Assembly (NCBI GenBank): GCA_964643145.1
Contig: CAZXPG010000056.1
Span: 1-10,556 of the forward strand
Direction of reading: 5' to 3'
DNA from: CAZXPG01 sp964643145
GTDB taxonomy: Bacteria; Pseudomonadota; Alphaproteobacteria; Rickettsiales; Arcanibacteraceae
Length of the DNA stretch: 10,556 bases
Below the pieces are notes generated by a model, which was given only the letters and a program-made list of their open reading frames with translations, had not been told where the DNA came from and did no database searches. Below are positions 1-5,967 of the stretch, piece after piece. How positions within the stretch are numbered: position 1 is the first letter of the stretch; every line of letters begins with the position of its first letter. Made by a program: the position numbers and the translations under genes.

Positions 1-62
1 CTGCTCACAGTGCAAGAATTGGTTAGGTTGCAATGTGAGCAGACTATGCTTGAGTGCAAGCA
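1..62. repeat. Hairpin-forming dispersed repeat, left copy
   Basis: Positions 1-58 match 10499-10556 at 57 of 58 bases in the same orientation. The repeat folds as a hairpin: CTGCTCACA (1-9) pairs with TGTGAGCAG (34-42), and after one mismatch TGCAA (11-15) pairs with TTGCA (28-32), leaving a 12-nt loop. A second small inverted repeat, TGCTTG (47-52) and CAAGCA (57-62), follows. No coding content is evident. It lies upstream of the + strand operon that starts at 311. Its true outer limits are unknown because it touches the window edge. Confidence 0.85.
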
Positions 63-90
63 ATGCTGCATAAAGCAGGAACGCAAAAAT

Positions 91-137
91 AAGGACTATA
101 CTGGAACCACTCTTCAAGTGGTTTCAGTATAGTCCTT
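91..137. repeat. Long near-perfect hairpin, possible leftward terminator
   Basis: A 21-nt arm (91-111) and its complement (117-137) are separated by a 5-nt loop (CTTCA); the only imperfection is one G-T wobble pair. Read on the - strand the stem is followed by TTATTTTT, which suits a Rho-independent terminator for leftward transcription. Read on the + strand no T-run follows. No leftward gene ends here within the window, so termination is an inference. It could equally be a solitary palindromic element, and its sequence is unrelated to the 149-nt repeat elsewhere in the window. Confidence 0.6.
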
Positions 138-240
138 GAATATTGCAATGAGTTTATCACTTGCTGAGGGTAAAATCACTATCATCTTTACAAACTATAT
201 ATTGTGCAGTTAAACTGGCAAGGCATAGTTTTCGTATTTT

Positions 241-271
241 ACACATGGAATATGGCACACATGGAATATGG
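241..271. repeat. 16-nt tandem duplication
   Basis: ACACATGGAATATGG occurs at 241-255 and again at 257-271, a direct tandem repeat with a 16-nt period, 40 nt before the start of the first operon gene. It is probably a replication-slippage duplication in the leader or promoter region. The rest of the non-coding stretch 1-310 holds the two hairpins listed separately. I see no tRNA, riboswitch or convincing sigma-70 promoter in it. Confidence 0.7.
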
Positions 272-310
272 AACCAAGCGGGATAGACGCAAAACACAGG
301 GAAAGAAAGA

Positions 311-1936
311 ATGGACTTGAAACGTGGGAAGCCTTTAGAGGAGAGATTTGCCAAATTCACCGCTGCTTTGCAGAAGCAAACAGCATTTACGCTCTCTATA
401 GGAGATGAAGGGGCACTTCTTACCTATGTGCATCATAACCAGGTGGAGCATTTCCTGTTAGCATCGCTTTCTTCGCCAGAAGAGCAGAAGACCATGCTGG
501 AGTTTATGACGTCCCATGCCAAAGTTCCCGTCTCTATTCTTGTGGATGTGATCGATCAGAATTATACGCGGCAGGTGTTGCCAGGTGTGAGTTCTGTGGC
601 CATTCAAGCACTGGCACAGAAAAAACTGACAAAAGAATTTGCTGCAACCGATCTGAAGAACTGCCTGCAAGTGGGCCGTCTTGATGATGGAAGGAAAGAT
701 TGGCAGTATCTTTATATTAATGCCCCGTTCGTCAGCCCGCTATCAGATTGGCTGAATTTTATCATGAGTACCCCTAATCCGCTAAAGGGGATTTTTATGT
801 TGCCAATGGAGAGCTATTCATTGGTAACGCAGCTACAGACCGCCATTCTTGCCTCTCAGGAAGAGCAGAAGCCTTCTGCCTATCACATCCTGCTTACGCA
901 TAATAAAGTGAGCGGCTTCCGGCAAACGGCGTTTAAGGGGAAGCAGGTGCTGTTCACGCGTGTGGTGGATGCTAGTATGGAATCAACTGCTGAGGGGGCG
1001 GCACTCAGTATCGAGCAGGAGCTACGCAACGCACTGGAATATTTGCGTCGCCTTTCTTTCCAGGAAAGTGAAGGGTTAGATATCTATATTGTGGTTGCTG
1101 AGGAAGTGAAGCAATATCTTGTTTCTCAGCCTATTGCCGGCAGAAGAGTGATTATACTCACGCCTTTTGAAGCTGCCAACCTCCTGAAGCTCAAAAATGC
1201 CGTTACCCAAAATGCACGCTTTGCGGATATATTAATTGCTGCCTGTCTTACACAGGCCAAACCATTATTGCCATTCTATACTAAACAAACACAGCAGCTT
1301 GCTTCATTGGAATCAGTACATCAATATGCATTCTTTGGCACAGTGCTGTTGATCCCCACCCTGTTTGCCTTAATTATTATGACCTCTATTGCAGTTGCGG
1401 GGCTTTCTGGTGAAATTGATGAAGTAACGCGCGGTAAAAACCAGATAGAGGAACAATGGAGTGCGGAACAACAAGGGAGTGGGATGACAATATCAGAATC
1501 CTACCGCATTATTGATTTGGTTACACTTCATAAGCTGCTTGCCACCCAAGCACCTAACCCTCTCACGATTTTACAGAAGTTCAAGGAAATGCAGGGAGAG
1601 AATGTCCTGGTGCGTAGTGTGGATTGGGGGTTGAAAGAACCAACGGGGCAGGCGGATGCGCAGCAGATGATGGCGGTGATGTCAGGCAGCGATACACCGG
1701 CCCCTTCTGTGATGCAGGTGGTCTTTGATGTTGATCTCTATAATAGCGGCGGGGGAAGGCTGGAAGGCATTATTGAAAGCTTTGATTTATTTACCAAGCA
1801 GCTTCAGGAGAAATTTCCCGATTATAATGTGGGCTATTCTAACCTTCCCCAGAAACTCAGCCTGGATACGCAGAATACGACATTGCCGGTGAAAGTGACA
1901 ATTATCGGGCCCAAGCCTTCTACCAATGCCCAATAA
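311..1936 (+). CDS. GspL/PilM-PilN-like inner-membrane assembly-platform protein
   Basis: This 541-residue protein has a cytoplasmic domain (about 1-335), one strongly hydrophobic segment (about 339-364, Tyr-Ala-Phe-Phe to Ala-Val-Ala-Gly) and a periplasmic C-terminal part. A charged, Gln/Glu-rich linker (about 367-390) precedes a likely alpha/beta domain (about 400-535). That is the layout of GspL of type II secretion, or of PilM fused to PilN. The stretch 235-262, with Glu-Gln-Glu-Leu-Arg-Asn then Tyr-Leu-Arg-Arg-Leu-Ser-Phe, resembles the region of GspL/PilM-type proteins that scores a helix before a strand, but I cannot identify clear nucleotide-binding motifs, so it may not bind ATP. The ATG at 311 has a good ribosome site, AGGGA at 298-302. 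It is followed by a PilO/GspM-like and a PilP/GspB-like gene, and that context supports the call more than any single motif. The match is remote; a dedicated but unnamed envelope protein remains possible. Confidence 0.55.
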   Translation: MDLKRGKPLEERFAKFTAALQKQTAFTLSIGDEGALLTYVHHNQVEHFLLASLSSPEEQKTMLEFMTSHAKVPVSILVDVIDQNYTRQVLPGVSSVAIQALAQKKLTKEFAATDLKNCLQVGRLDDGRKDWQYLYINAPFVSPLSDWLNFIMSTPNPLKGIFMLPMESYSLVTQLQTAILASQEEQKPSAYHILLTHNKVSGFRQTAFKGKQVLFTRVVDASMESTAEGAALSIEQELRNALEYLRRLSFQESEGLDIYIVVAEEVKQYLVSQPIAGRRVIILTPFEAANLLKLKNAVTQNARFADILIAACLTQAKPLLPFYTKQTQQLASLESVHQYAFFGTVLLIPTLFALIIMTSIAVAGLSGEIDEVTRGKNQIEEQWSAEQQGSGMTISESYRIIDLVTLHKLLATQAPNPLTILQKFKEMQGENVLVRSVDWGLKEPTGQADAQQMMAVMSGSDTPAPSVMQVVFDVDLYNSGGGRLEGIIESFDLFTKQLQEKFPDYNVGYSNLPQKLSLDTQNTTLPVKVTIIGPKPSTNAQ

Positions 1937-1948
1937 CAAAGGTATAGC

Positions 1949-2605
1949 ATGAAATACAAACGTTTGCAAAAATGGGTAATGATCCGTGTAGCTATCTATC
2001 TGGCCATACTCACTGTTATTGGTGTGGGGTATATGCTGCTTGATATGAAGAAGAAATCTATGGTAGAGGATAAAATCCGTATTCTGATGCAAACAGGAGA
2101 GCTGAATGACCAGCTTAACACCTTGAAGACAAAAGCGGCGGAAATTGCCGAAGCCAGAAAGCTTTGGGAGCAGATTCCATCCAAAAACAAAGAAGGCAAC
2201 GGTCTACGGATTGAGAAAATTAAAACCGTGCTGGATAATTATGGCAAACGTTACGATATCAAGGATATGGATATTGACCTTTCCACACCAACAGACCTTG
2301 ATGCGCCCTATAAAAACGAAAGTGCTGTTACGGTGACTAGCAATGTAACGTTGAAATTTGGTAGTATCAGTGATGAAAATATTCTGGCTTTTGTGCGTGC
2401 AATACTCACCGATATTCCTGGTTATATCAAGGTACGTTCCTTTAAAATGGTACGGCAAACCGCTATAACCGAATCACTACTGGCAGATATACGCAGAGGC
2501 CTGAAACCTGTGCTTGTCAATGCCGAGCTTTCCCTTGAATGGCGTGATCTCAAGGTGACCGCTGAAGAAAAACCGAAAGAACCCGATCAGCCAAAAGGGG
2601 ATTAA
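1949..2605 (+). CDS. PilO/GspM-like single-span membrane protein
   Basis: The 218-residue product has a basic N-terminus, one membrane helix (about 11-32), a charged, probably coiled-coil stretch (about 33-76) and a periplasmic alpha/beta domain (about 85-200). Its tail is Lys/Glu/Pro-rich. PilO and GspM share this short cytosolic tail, single helix, coiled coil and ferredoxin-like fold, and work beneath the secretin as partners of PilN or GspL. Sequence alone shows the topology; the family assignment is inferred from it and from gene order. The gene starts 12 nt after the upstream stop with AAAGG at 1938-1942 as ribosome site, and its stop directly abuts the next ATG, so co-translation of the three genes is likely. 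Confidence 0.5.
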   Translation: MKYKRLQKWVMIRVAIYLAILTVIGVGYMLLDMKKKSMVEDKIRILMQTGELNDQLNTLKTKAAEIAEARKLWEQIPSKNKEGNGLRIEKIKTVLDNYGKRYDIKDMDIDLSTPTDLDAPYKNESAVTVTSNVTLKFGSISDENILAFVRAILTDIPGYIKVRSFKMVRQTAITESLLADIRRGLKPVLVNAELSLEWRDLKVTAEEKPKEPDQPKGD

Positions 2606-3358
2606 ATGCGTAAATGGTTCACACTAACGTTCCAGGCTTCCTGCTGCTCTCTGTTGTTATGGGCAGCCAATGCCTATGCAACTGACACTTCGCCCATTCC
2701 TTTGGAACTGCCATCTCCAGCTTCTGCCCCTGTAGCCGAGAAAACGGAAGCCACGGTTCCACCCGCGCAAGTGCCTGTTGCTTCTGAGGCGGGAGAAGTT
2801 GTGCCACAAGATGCAAAACCTGAGCCAGAGGTTAGCTGGAGGGGGTCGCTGATGTTCTTTCCTGCTGATCTAAAGGCCGTAAGGGACGCGCTGGAAGAAG
2901 CTAAAAACACCCCGGATACAGCAGAAGGGATAGGCGGTATTGTCTCGGATATCAGCAACAGTATGAAGAGTTTTATGCCAAATATCGTTGCAAACCTGGC
3001 ACCTACCTACTACCTGAATTCCATTCTCTATGTATCACCGGATAACTGGTCGATCTGGGTGAATGGGATTAAATACTCGGCTAAAACACAGCGTTTTGCT
3101 GGCGGGGCCCTTGAAGAGCTGCATGTGGAAAGAGTGTCGCCGCAAGGGGTGCGTTTCAAGGCAAAGGTGCGTCTGCTTGACCGTATCTCTCCCCATTGGC
3201 AGGAAAAATTCACCCCGAATGTGGAAGGAGATTTTGAGGCCAATGCGGTGGGCGATTTCTATATCAATAAAGAAAAAGATCATATCAGCTTTACATTACA
3301 GCCGAACCAGCGCCTAGACCTGGCACATATGGAAGTAAGCGAAGGAAAAATGGAGTAG
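2606..3358 (+). CDS. PilP/GspB-like exported protein
   Basis: The 250-residue product opens with a Sec-type signal sequence: Arg-Lys, a hydrophobic core and a likely cleavage after Ala-Tyr-Ala near residue 25. A Pro/Ala/Val/Glu-rich disordered linker follows (about 28-75). Around 135-187 lies Tyr-Leu-Asn-Ser-Ile-Leu-Tyr-Val, then Trp-Ser-Ile-Trp-Val-Asn-Gly and later Val-Ser-Pro-Gln-Gly-Val. This resembles the beta-rich pattern of GspB/GspC/PilP homology-region domains, where a conserved Asn-Gly turn is followed by a 'V.p.gV' strand. Such proteins tie the inner-membrane platform to the outer-membrane secretin. The ATG directly follows the upstream stop (TAAATG), with AAAAGGGG at 2593-2600 as ribosome site inside the preceding gene. 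Residues past about 190 have no obvious counterpart in those families. The assignment is remote. Confidence 0.5.
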   Translation: MRKWFTLTFQASCCSLLLWAANAYATDTSPIPLELPSPASAPVAEKTEATVPPAQVPVASEAGEVVPQDAKPEPEVSWRGSLMFFPADLKAVRDALEEAKNTPDTAEGIGGIVSDISNSMKSFMPNIVANLAPTYYLNSILYVSPDNWSIWVNGIKYSAKTQRFAGGALEELHVERVSPQGVRFKAKVRLLDRISPHWQEKFTPNVEGDFEANAVGDFYINKEKDHISFTLQPNQRLDLAHMEVSEGKME

Positions 3359-3360
3359 TT

Positions 3361-4131
3361 GTGGCAGAGTTAGCACCGTTGCATATCCATAATATTTCTA
3401 AGACCTTTAAGCAACATTGTGTGTTGTCAGAAGCCTCGTTCATTGTTGAAGAAGGTGAAATATTTGGGTTGATAGGTTTAAATGGCGTAGGCAAAACTAC
3501 CCTGATTAAAATTATCCTTGATCTATTACGTGCCGATAGCGGTATGGTCTCTTTTTTTGGGCAGGATGCAAAAAAACCGCAAAGCCGGCGGCATATCTCC
3601 TATTTGCCAGAGAAATTCTTTCCCTCACCATTGCTGACCGGGGAAGAATTCCTTACACTTGCGCTTGCCTATTACCGAAAAACGCTGGCCTTCGGGGTGA
3701 TGGAAGAAAAGGCGGGTGCACTAGGATTGATGCCAGGAACGCTGAAAAAAACCGTAGGAAAATATTCCAAAGGAATGGCACAGAAGTTAGGGCTGTTATC
3801 TATGTTTCTCTCGGAAGCACCGCTCTTGATTCTGGATGAACCGATGAGTGGCCTTGATCCTAGTGCCCGTATTCAGCTTAAAGATGAGCTTTCTGCCTAT
3901 AGCCGTGCTGGGAAGACAGTGTTCTTCACCTCGCATATCCTGGCAGATATCCATGAGATATGCGACCGTATAGCAGTGCTGCATGGGGGGAAGATAGGCT
4001 TTGTTGGCACGCCGCACGAATTTGTCCACCAGTATAAGGCCGAGAATTTAGAGCGTGCTTTTATCCAAAGCCTGGAGGCTATTCATTCTGATATACCCCC
4101 CAGAGATGCTTCTTCTCTAGCCAGCCCTTAG
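3361..4131 (+). CDS. ABC-2-type transporter ATP-binding protein
   Basis: This is a 256-residue ABC ATPase with every core motif. Walker A is GLNGVGKTT (39-47), the Q-loop position reads YLPE (81-84, with Glu as in many NatA/CcmA-like ATPases), the signature is YSKGM (135-139), Walker B is LLILDEP (155-161), the D-loop is SGLDP (163-167) and the H-loop is SH (191-192). YSKGM rather than LSGGQ is typical of ABC-2 exporters. It would energise a membrane permease, but none is in the window and the substrate is unknown. It starts at GTG, 2 nt after the preceding stop, with GGAG at 3352-3355, so it belongs to the same operon as the assembly-platform genes. Its last 53 nt overlap the 3' end of the opposite-strand SH3 gene. 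Confidence 0.9.
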   Translation: MAELAPLHIHNISKTFKQHCVLSEASFIVEEGEIFGLIGLNGVGKTTLIKIILDLLRADSGMVSFFGQDAKKPQSRRHISYLPEKFFPSPLLTGEEFLTLALAYYRKTLAFGVMEEKAGALGLMPGTLKKTVGKYSKGMAQKLGLLSMFLSEAPLLILDEPMSGLDPSARIQLKDELSAYSRAGKTVFFTSHILADIHEICDRIAVLHGGKIGFVGTPHEFVHQYKAENLERAFIQSLEAIHSDIPPRDASSLASP

Positions 4132-4555
4132 TGTCGGCAATTTCCAGGCGGCACCATTCTTTCTGGCAGGAGAGCAGTGTACCGCGTACTTCTGGTTCAA
4201 CACGCAGCAAGGGGGCGGCAGTGTCATCGGGTTCTTTGCGTAGTATCTGCATATTGTCGCCCACCACCACCACATGGCGACGGCCGCTTAACATGCTTTC
4301 ATGTATCCAGCCAGTATCACCGTGTTTGTCGCGTATCTTGCGCCATTGCTCAAATTCAGAAACCACCTCTACGGGTTCGCCCCGCCGGACAAACACCCAG
4401 CGGATGGGGTAGCGCACATTGGGGCCTGTTCTGGCATTGGCTTCAGATGATTTAATTGAGACAAAGCGCGGCACTGGCAAAGGCCCTTTGCCAGATGCAA
4501 GGGCAGCAGAGGGAAGGCTAAAAGCTAATAATAGCAGAAGGGAGGAAAAACGCAT
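4079..4555 (-). CDS. Exported protein with two bacterial SH3-like domains
   Basis: The 158-residue product has a signal peptide (Met-Arg-Phe, a Leu-rich core, cleavage probably near Ala20-Ser21). Two SH3-like units follow. The first (about 30-90) carries the SH3b hallmarks NARTGPNVRYP, Val-Glu-Val-Val and GDTGWIHESML. The second (about 96-156) ends with Lys-Gly-Trp-Leu. This twin-domain 'SH3 domain-containing protein' is common in Alphaproteobacteria, and its biochemical role is not established. Binding to peptidoglycan or envelope protein is a reasonable inference. Cys130 and Cys135 could form a periplasmic disulfide. The start at 4555 has AAAGAAG upstream and is only 28 nt from the 149-nt palindromic repeat. 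The 3' end runs 53 nt into the convergent ABC ATPase gene. Confidence 0.88.
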   Translation of the reverse strand: MRFSSLLLLLAFSLPSAALASGKGPLPVPRFVSIKSSEANARTGPNVRYPIRWVFVRRGEPVEVVSEFEQWRKIRDKHGDTGWIHESMLSGRRHVVVVGDNMQILRKEPDDTAAPLLRVEPEVRGTLLSCQKEWCRLEIADTKGWLEKKHLWGVYQNE

Positions 4556-4583
4556 GACTTCTTTAAATCAAGTACCTATATTA

Positions 4584-4732
4584 ACCTCAGTTTTGGATAA
4601 GCTACGCTTATCCAAAACTGTCAACTATTTGAAAAATAATGATTCAAGGCGGCTTGAACCATTATTTTGAGTATATTATTACACTATGATAGGAAGCCTT
4701 TGGCTTCATATCATAGAATTAACGTTATTATT
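4584..4732 (+). repeat. 149-nt modular palindromic element, copy A
   Basis: This element recurs in reverse complement at 8361-8509 with about 7 mismatches and no gap over 149 nt. It consists of three hairpins. Module 1 (4588-4620) is a perfect 15-bp stem with loop TAC. Module 2 (4633-4668) is a 16-bp stem with one mismatch and loop GCGG. Module 3 (4684-4716) is a 15-bp stem with one mismatch and loop TTT. It lies between the SH3 gene and hemB. There is no coding content. It reads like a BIME- or RPE-type composite of palindromes, but I do not recognise a named family. Confidence 0.9.
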
Positions 4733-4737
4733 AATTT

Positions 4738-4816
4738 AAAATAATGGCAAAAACGACGCTTTTTGACATTATTTTTCAATATCATGCCAGTTTTTTATAA
4801 GCTTGCTTATGGTTGA
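4738..4816. repeat. Two degenerate hairpins related to the 149-nt element
   Basis: At 4738-4775 AAAATAATG and CATTATTTT enclose a second stem, CAAAAA/TTTTTG, with a single mismatch between the stems; the outer arms equal those of module 2 of the neighbouring element. At 4788-4816, CAGTTTT, then ATAAGC and GCTTAT, then GGTTGA form a decayed version of module 1 with the same order of parts. The element's modules therefore seem to have been duplicated and diverged here. The gap 4556-4887 holds no gene; apart from these repeats and the possible hemB promoter I see nothing in it. Confidence 0.6.
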
Positions 4817-4832
4817 GTAGGATAATTATAAC
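4803..4832 (+). promoter_or_regulatory. Possible hemB promoter
   Basis: TTGCTT (4803-4808) and TATAAC (4827-4832) are 18 nt apart and would start transcription about 50 nt before the hemB ATG. The match to sigma-70 consensus is moderate, and the -35 part lies inside a degenerate repeat hairpin. AT-rich DNA gives such matches by chance, so the confidence is low. Confidence 0.3.
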
Positions 4833-4887
4833 AATCCTGTAACACAGGCTGAGTATAACGCATTAAAATAAAAACTCAAGGCGCGCT

Positions 4888-5895
4888 ATGTATACGCTTT
4901 TTTCTCCAGGGCAATTTCCTTCCACCCGCCTGCGACGCACGCGGCAGTCGGTATGGTCACGACGACTGGTAGCAGAAAACCGGCTTACGGTTGATAACCT
5001 CATCCTGCCTGTATTTGTGCAGGAGGGAAAGAATATCCACAGTCCGATTGCGTCCATGCCAGGAGTGGCGCGGTTGAGCCTTGATCTGCTTATCGAACAG
5101 GCAAAAGAAGCGCAGGCACTGGCTATTCCAGCACTGGCGTTATTTCCGGTGGTTGGGCAACAGCATAAAACAGCGAATGCGGAAGAGGCCTATAACCCTG
5201 ATAACCTATTATGCCGCACGGTACAGGCATTAAAGGCGGCAGTGCCAGATATAGGGCTGATCTGTGATGTGGCACTTGATCCTTACACCAGCCACGGTCA
5301 TGATGGGTTGCTGCATGAGGGCAGGGTGGAAAATGACAGTACCGTTGATGTGCTGTGCCGTCAGGCACTGGTGCAGGCGGCGGCAGGCTGTGATGTGATT
5401 GCCCCCTCTGATATGATGGATGGTAGGGTAGGGGCTATCCGGCAAGCACTTGATCTTCATGGCTTTAACAATGTGCAAATTCTTGCCTATGCGGCGAAAT
5501 ATGCTTCCAGCTTCTATGGCCCATTCCGTGAGGCACTGGGTTCGGCCTCTAATCTGGGGAAAGCGGATAAGCGTGGCTATCAGATGGACGCAGCCAATAG
5601 CGATGAAGCCTTGCGTGAAGTGGCTCTTGATATTGCCGAAGGAGCCGATATGGTGATGGTGAAACCTGGGATGCCGTATCTTGATATTATTCGCCGCATT
5701 AAAGACAGTTTCCCCGTGCCGGTGTTTGCCTATCAGGTGAGTGGGGAATATGCCATGATTGCCGCCGCTGGTGAGGCAGGCTATCTTGATAAAGACGCTG
5801 CTATGCTGGAAAGCCTGCTTGGGTTTAGACGCGCTGGTGCTTCGGCTATCCTGACCTATGCCGCCTTGGATGTTGCCAAAATATTGCAGCGGTAG
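4888..5895 (+). CDS. hemB: Delta-aminolevulinic acid dehydratase (porphobilinogen synthase)
   Basis: HemB condenses two 5-aminolevulinate molecules into porphobilinogen, the first common step of tetrapyrrole and heme synthesis, in the cytosol. The 335-residue length is normal for the family. FPSTRLRR (10-17) is the usual N-terminal motif. The two active-site lysines appear in YAAKYASSFYGPF (Lys204) and MVKPGMPYLD (Lys259, the Schiff-base lysine). The metal-site region at 126-140 reads CDVALDPYTSHGHDG: the three zinc-ligand cysteines of the E. coli type (DVCFCEYTSHGHCG) are replaced by Ala, Asp and Asp, as in the Mg-dependent alphaproteobacterial and Pseudomonas enzymes. The ATG at 4888 has only a weak ribosome site (CAAGG). 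The gene stands alone, preceded by the repeat-rich gap and convergent with mrdA, 55 nt between stops. Confidence 0.97.
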   Translation: MYTLFSPGQFPSTRLRRTRQSVWSRRLVAENRLTVDNLILPVFVQEGKNIHSPIASMPGVARLSLDLLIEQAKEAQALAIPALALFPVVGQQHKTANAEEAYNPDNLLCRTVQALKAAVPDIGLICDVALDPYTSHGHDGLLHEGRVENDSTVDVLCRQALVQAAAGCDVIAPSDMMDGRVGAIRQALDLHGFNNVQILAYAAKYASSFYGPFREALGSASNLGKADKRGYQMDAANSDEALREVALDIAEGADMVMVKPGMPYLDIIRRIKDSFPVPVFAYQVSGEYAMIAAAGEAGYLDKDAAMLESLLGFRRAGASAILTYAALDVAKILQR

Positions 5896-5903
5896 TGTGA
5901 CGG

Positions 5904-5967
5904 CAGTTTGAGATAAGCTACGCTTATCCAAAACTGAGGTTAAGCTATGCTTATCCAACATTGAGGT
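5904..5967 (-). repeat. Partial repeat copy: two tandem 27-nt units at the hemB-mrdA junction
   Basis: Positions 5914-5940 and 5941-5967 are tandem 27-nt units (24 of 27 identical). On the - strand each matches the start of the 149-nt element (ACCTCAGTTTTGGATAAGC and variants). The first unit also forms an imperfect hairpin (arms 5904-5918 and 5922-5936, loop TAC, two mismatches), equal to module 1. Modules 2 and 3 are absent. The second unit overlaps the last codons and the TAA stop of mrdA (5951-5953). The hairpin might end transcription from both converging genes, although no T-run follows it. Confidence 0.75.

Noticed and set aside
157..360. 67-codon - strand open frame in the left gap
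   Set aside because: It overlaps the start of the GspL-like gene and the tandem duplication, lacks a ribosome site and shows no family pattern.
4131..4670. Several + strand open frames (80-93 codons) opposite the SH3 gene
   Set aside because: They are antisense to a protein with a clear signal peptide and two SH3 motifs; one extends into the palindromic element, which is non-coding.
4584..4816. CRISPR-like array of short repeats
   Set aside because: The hairpins differ from each other in sequence and spacing and there are no uniform spacers or cas genes; they are palindromic modules.
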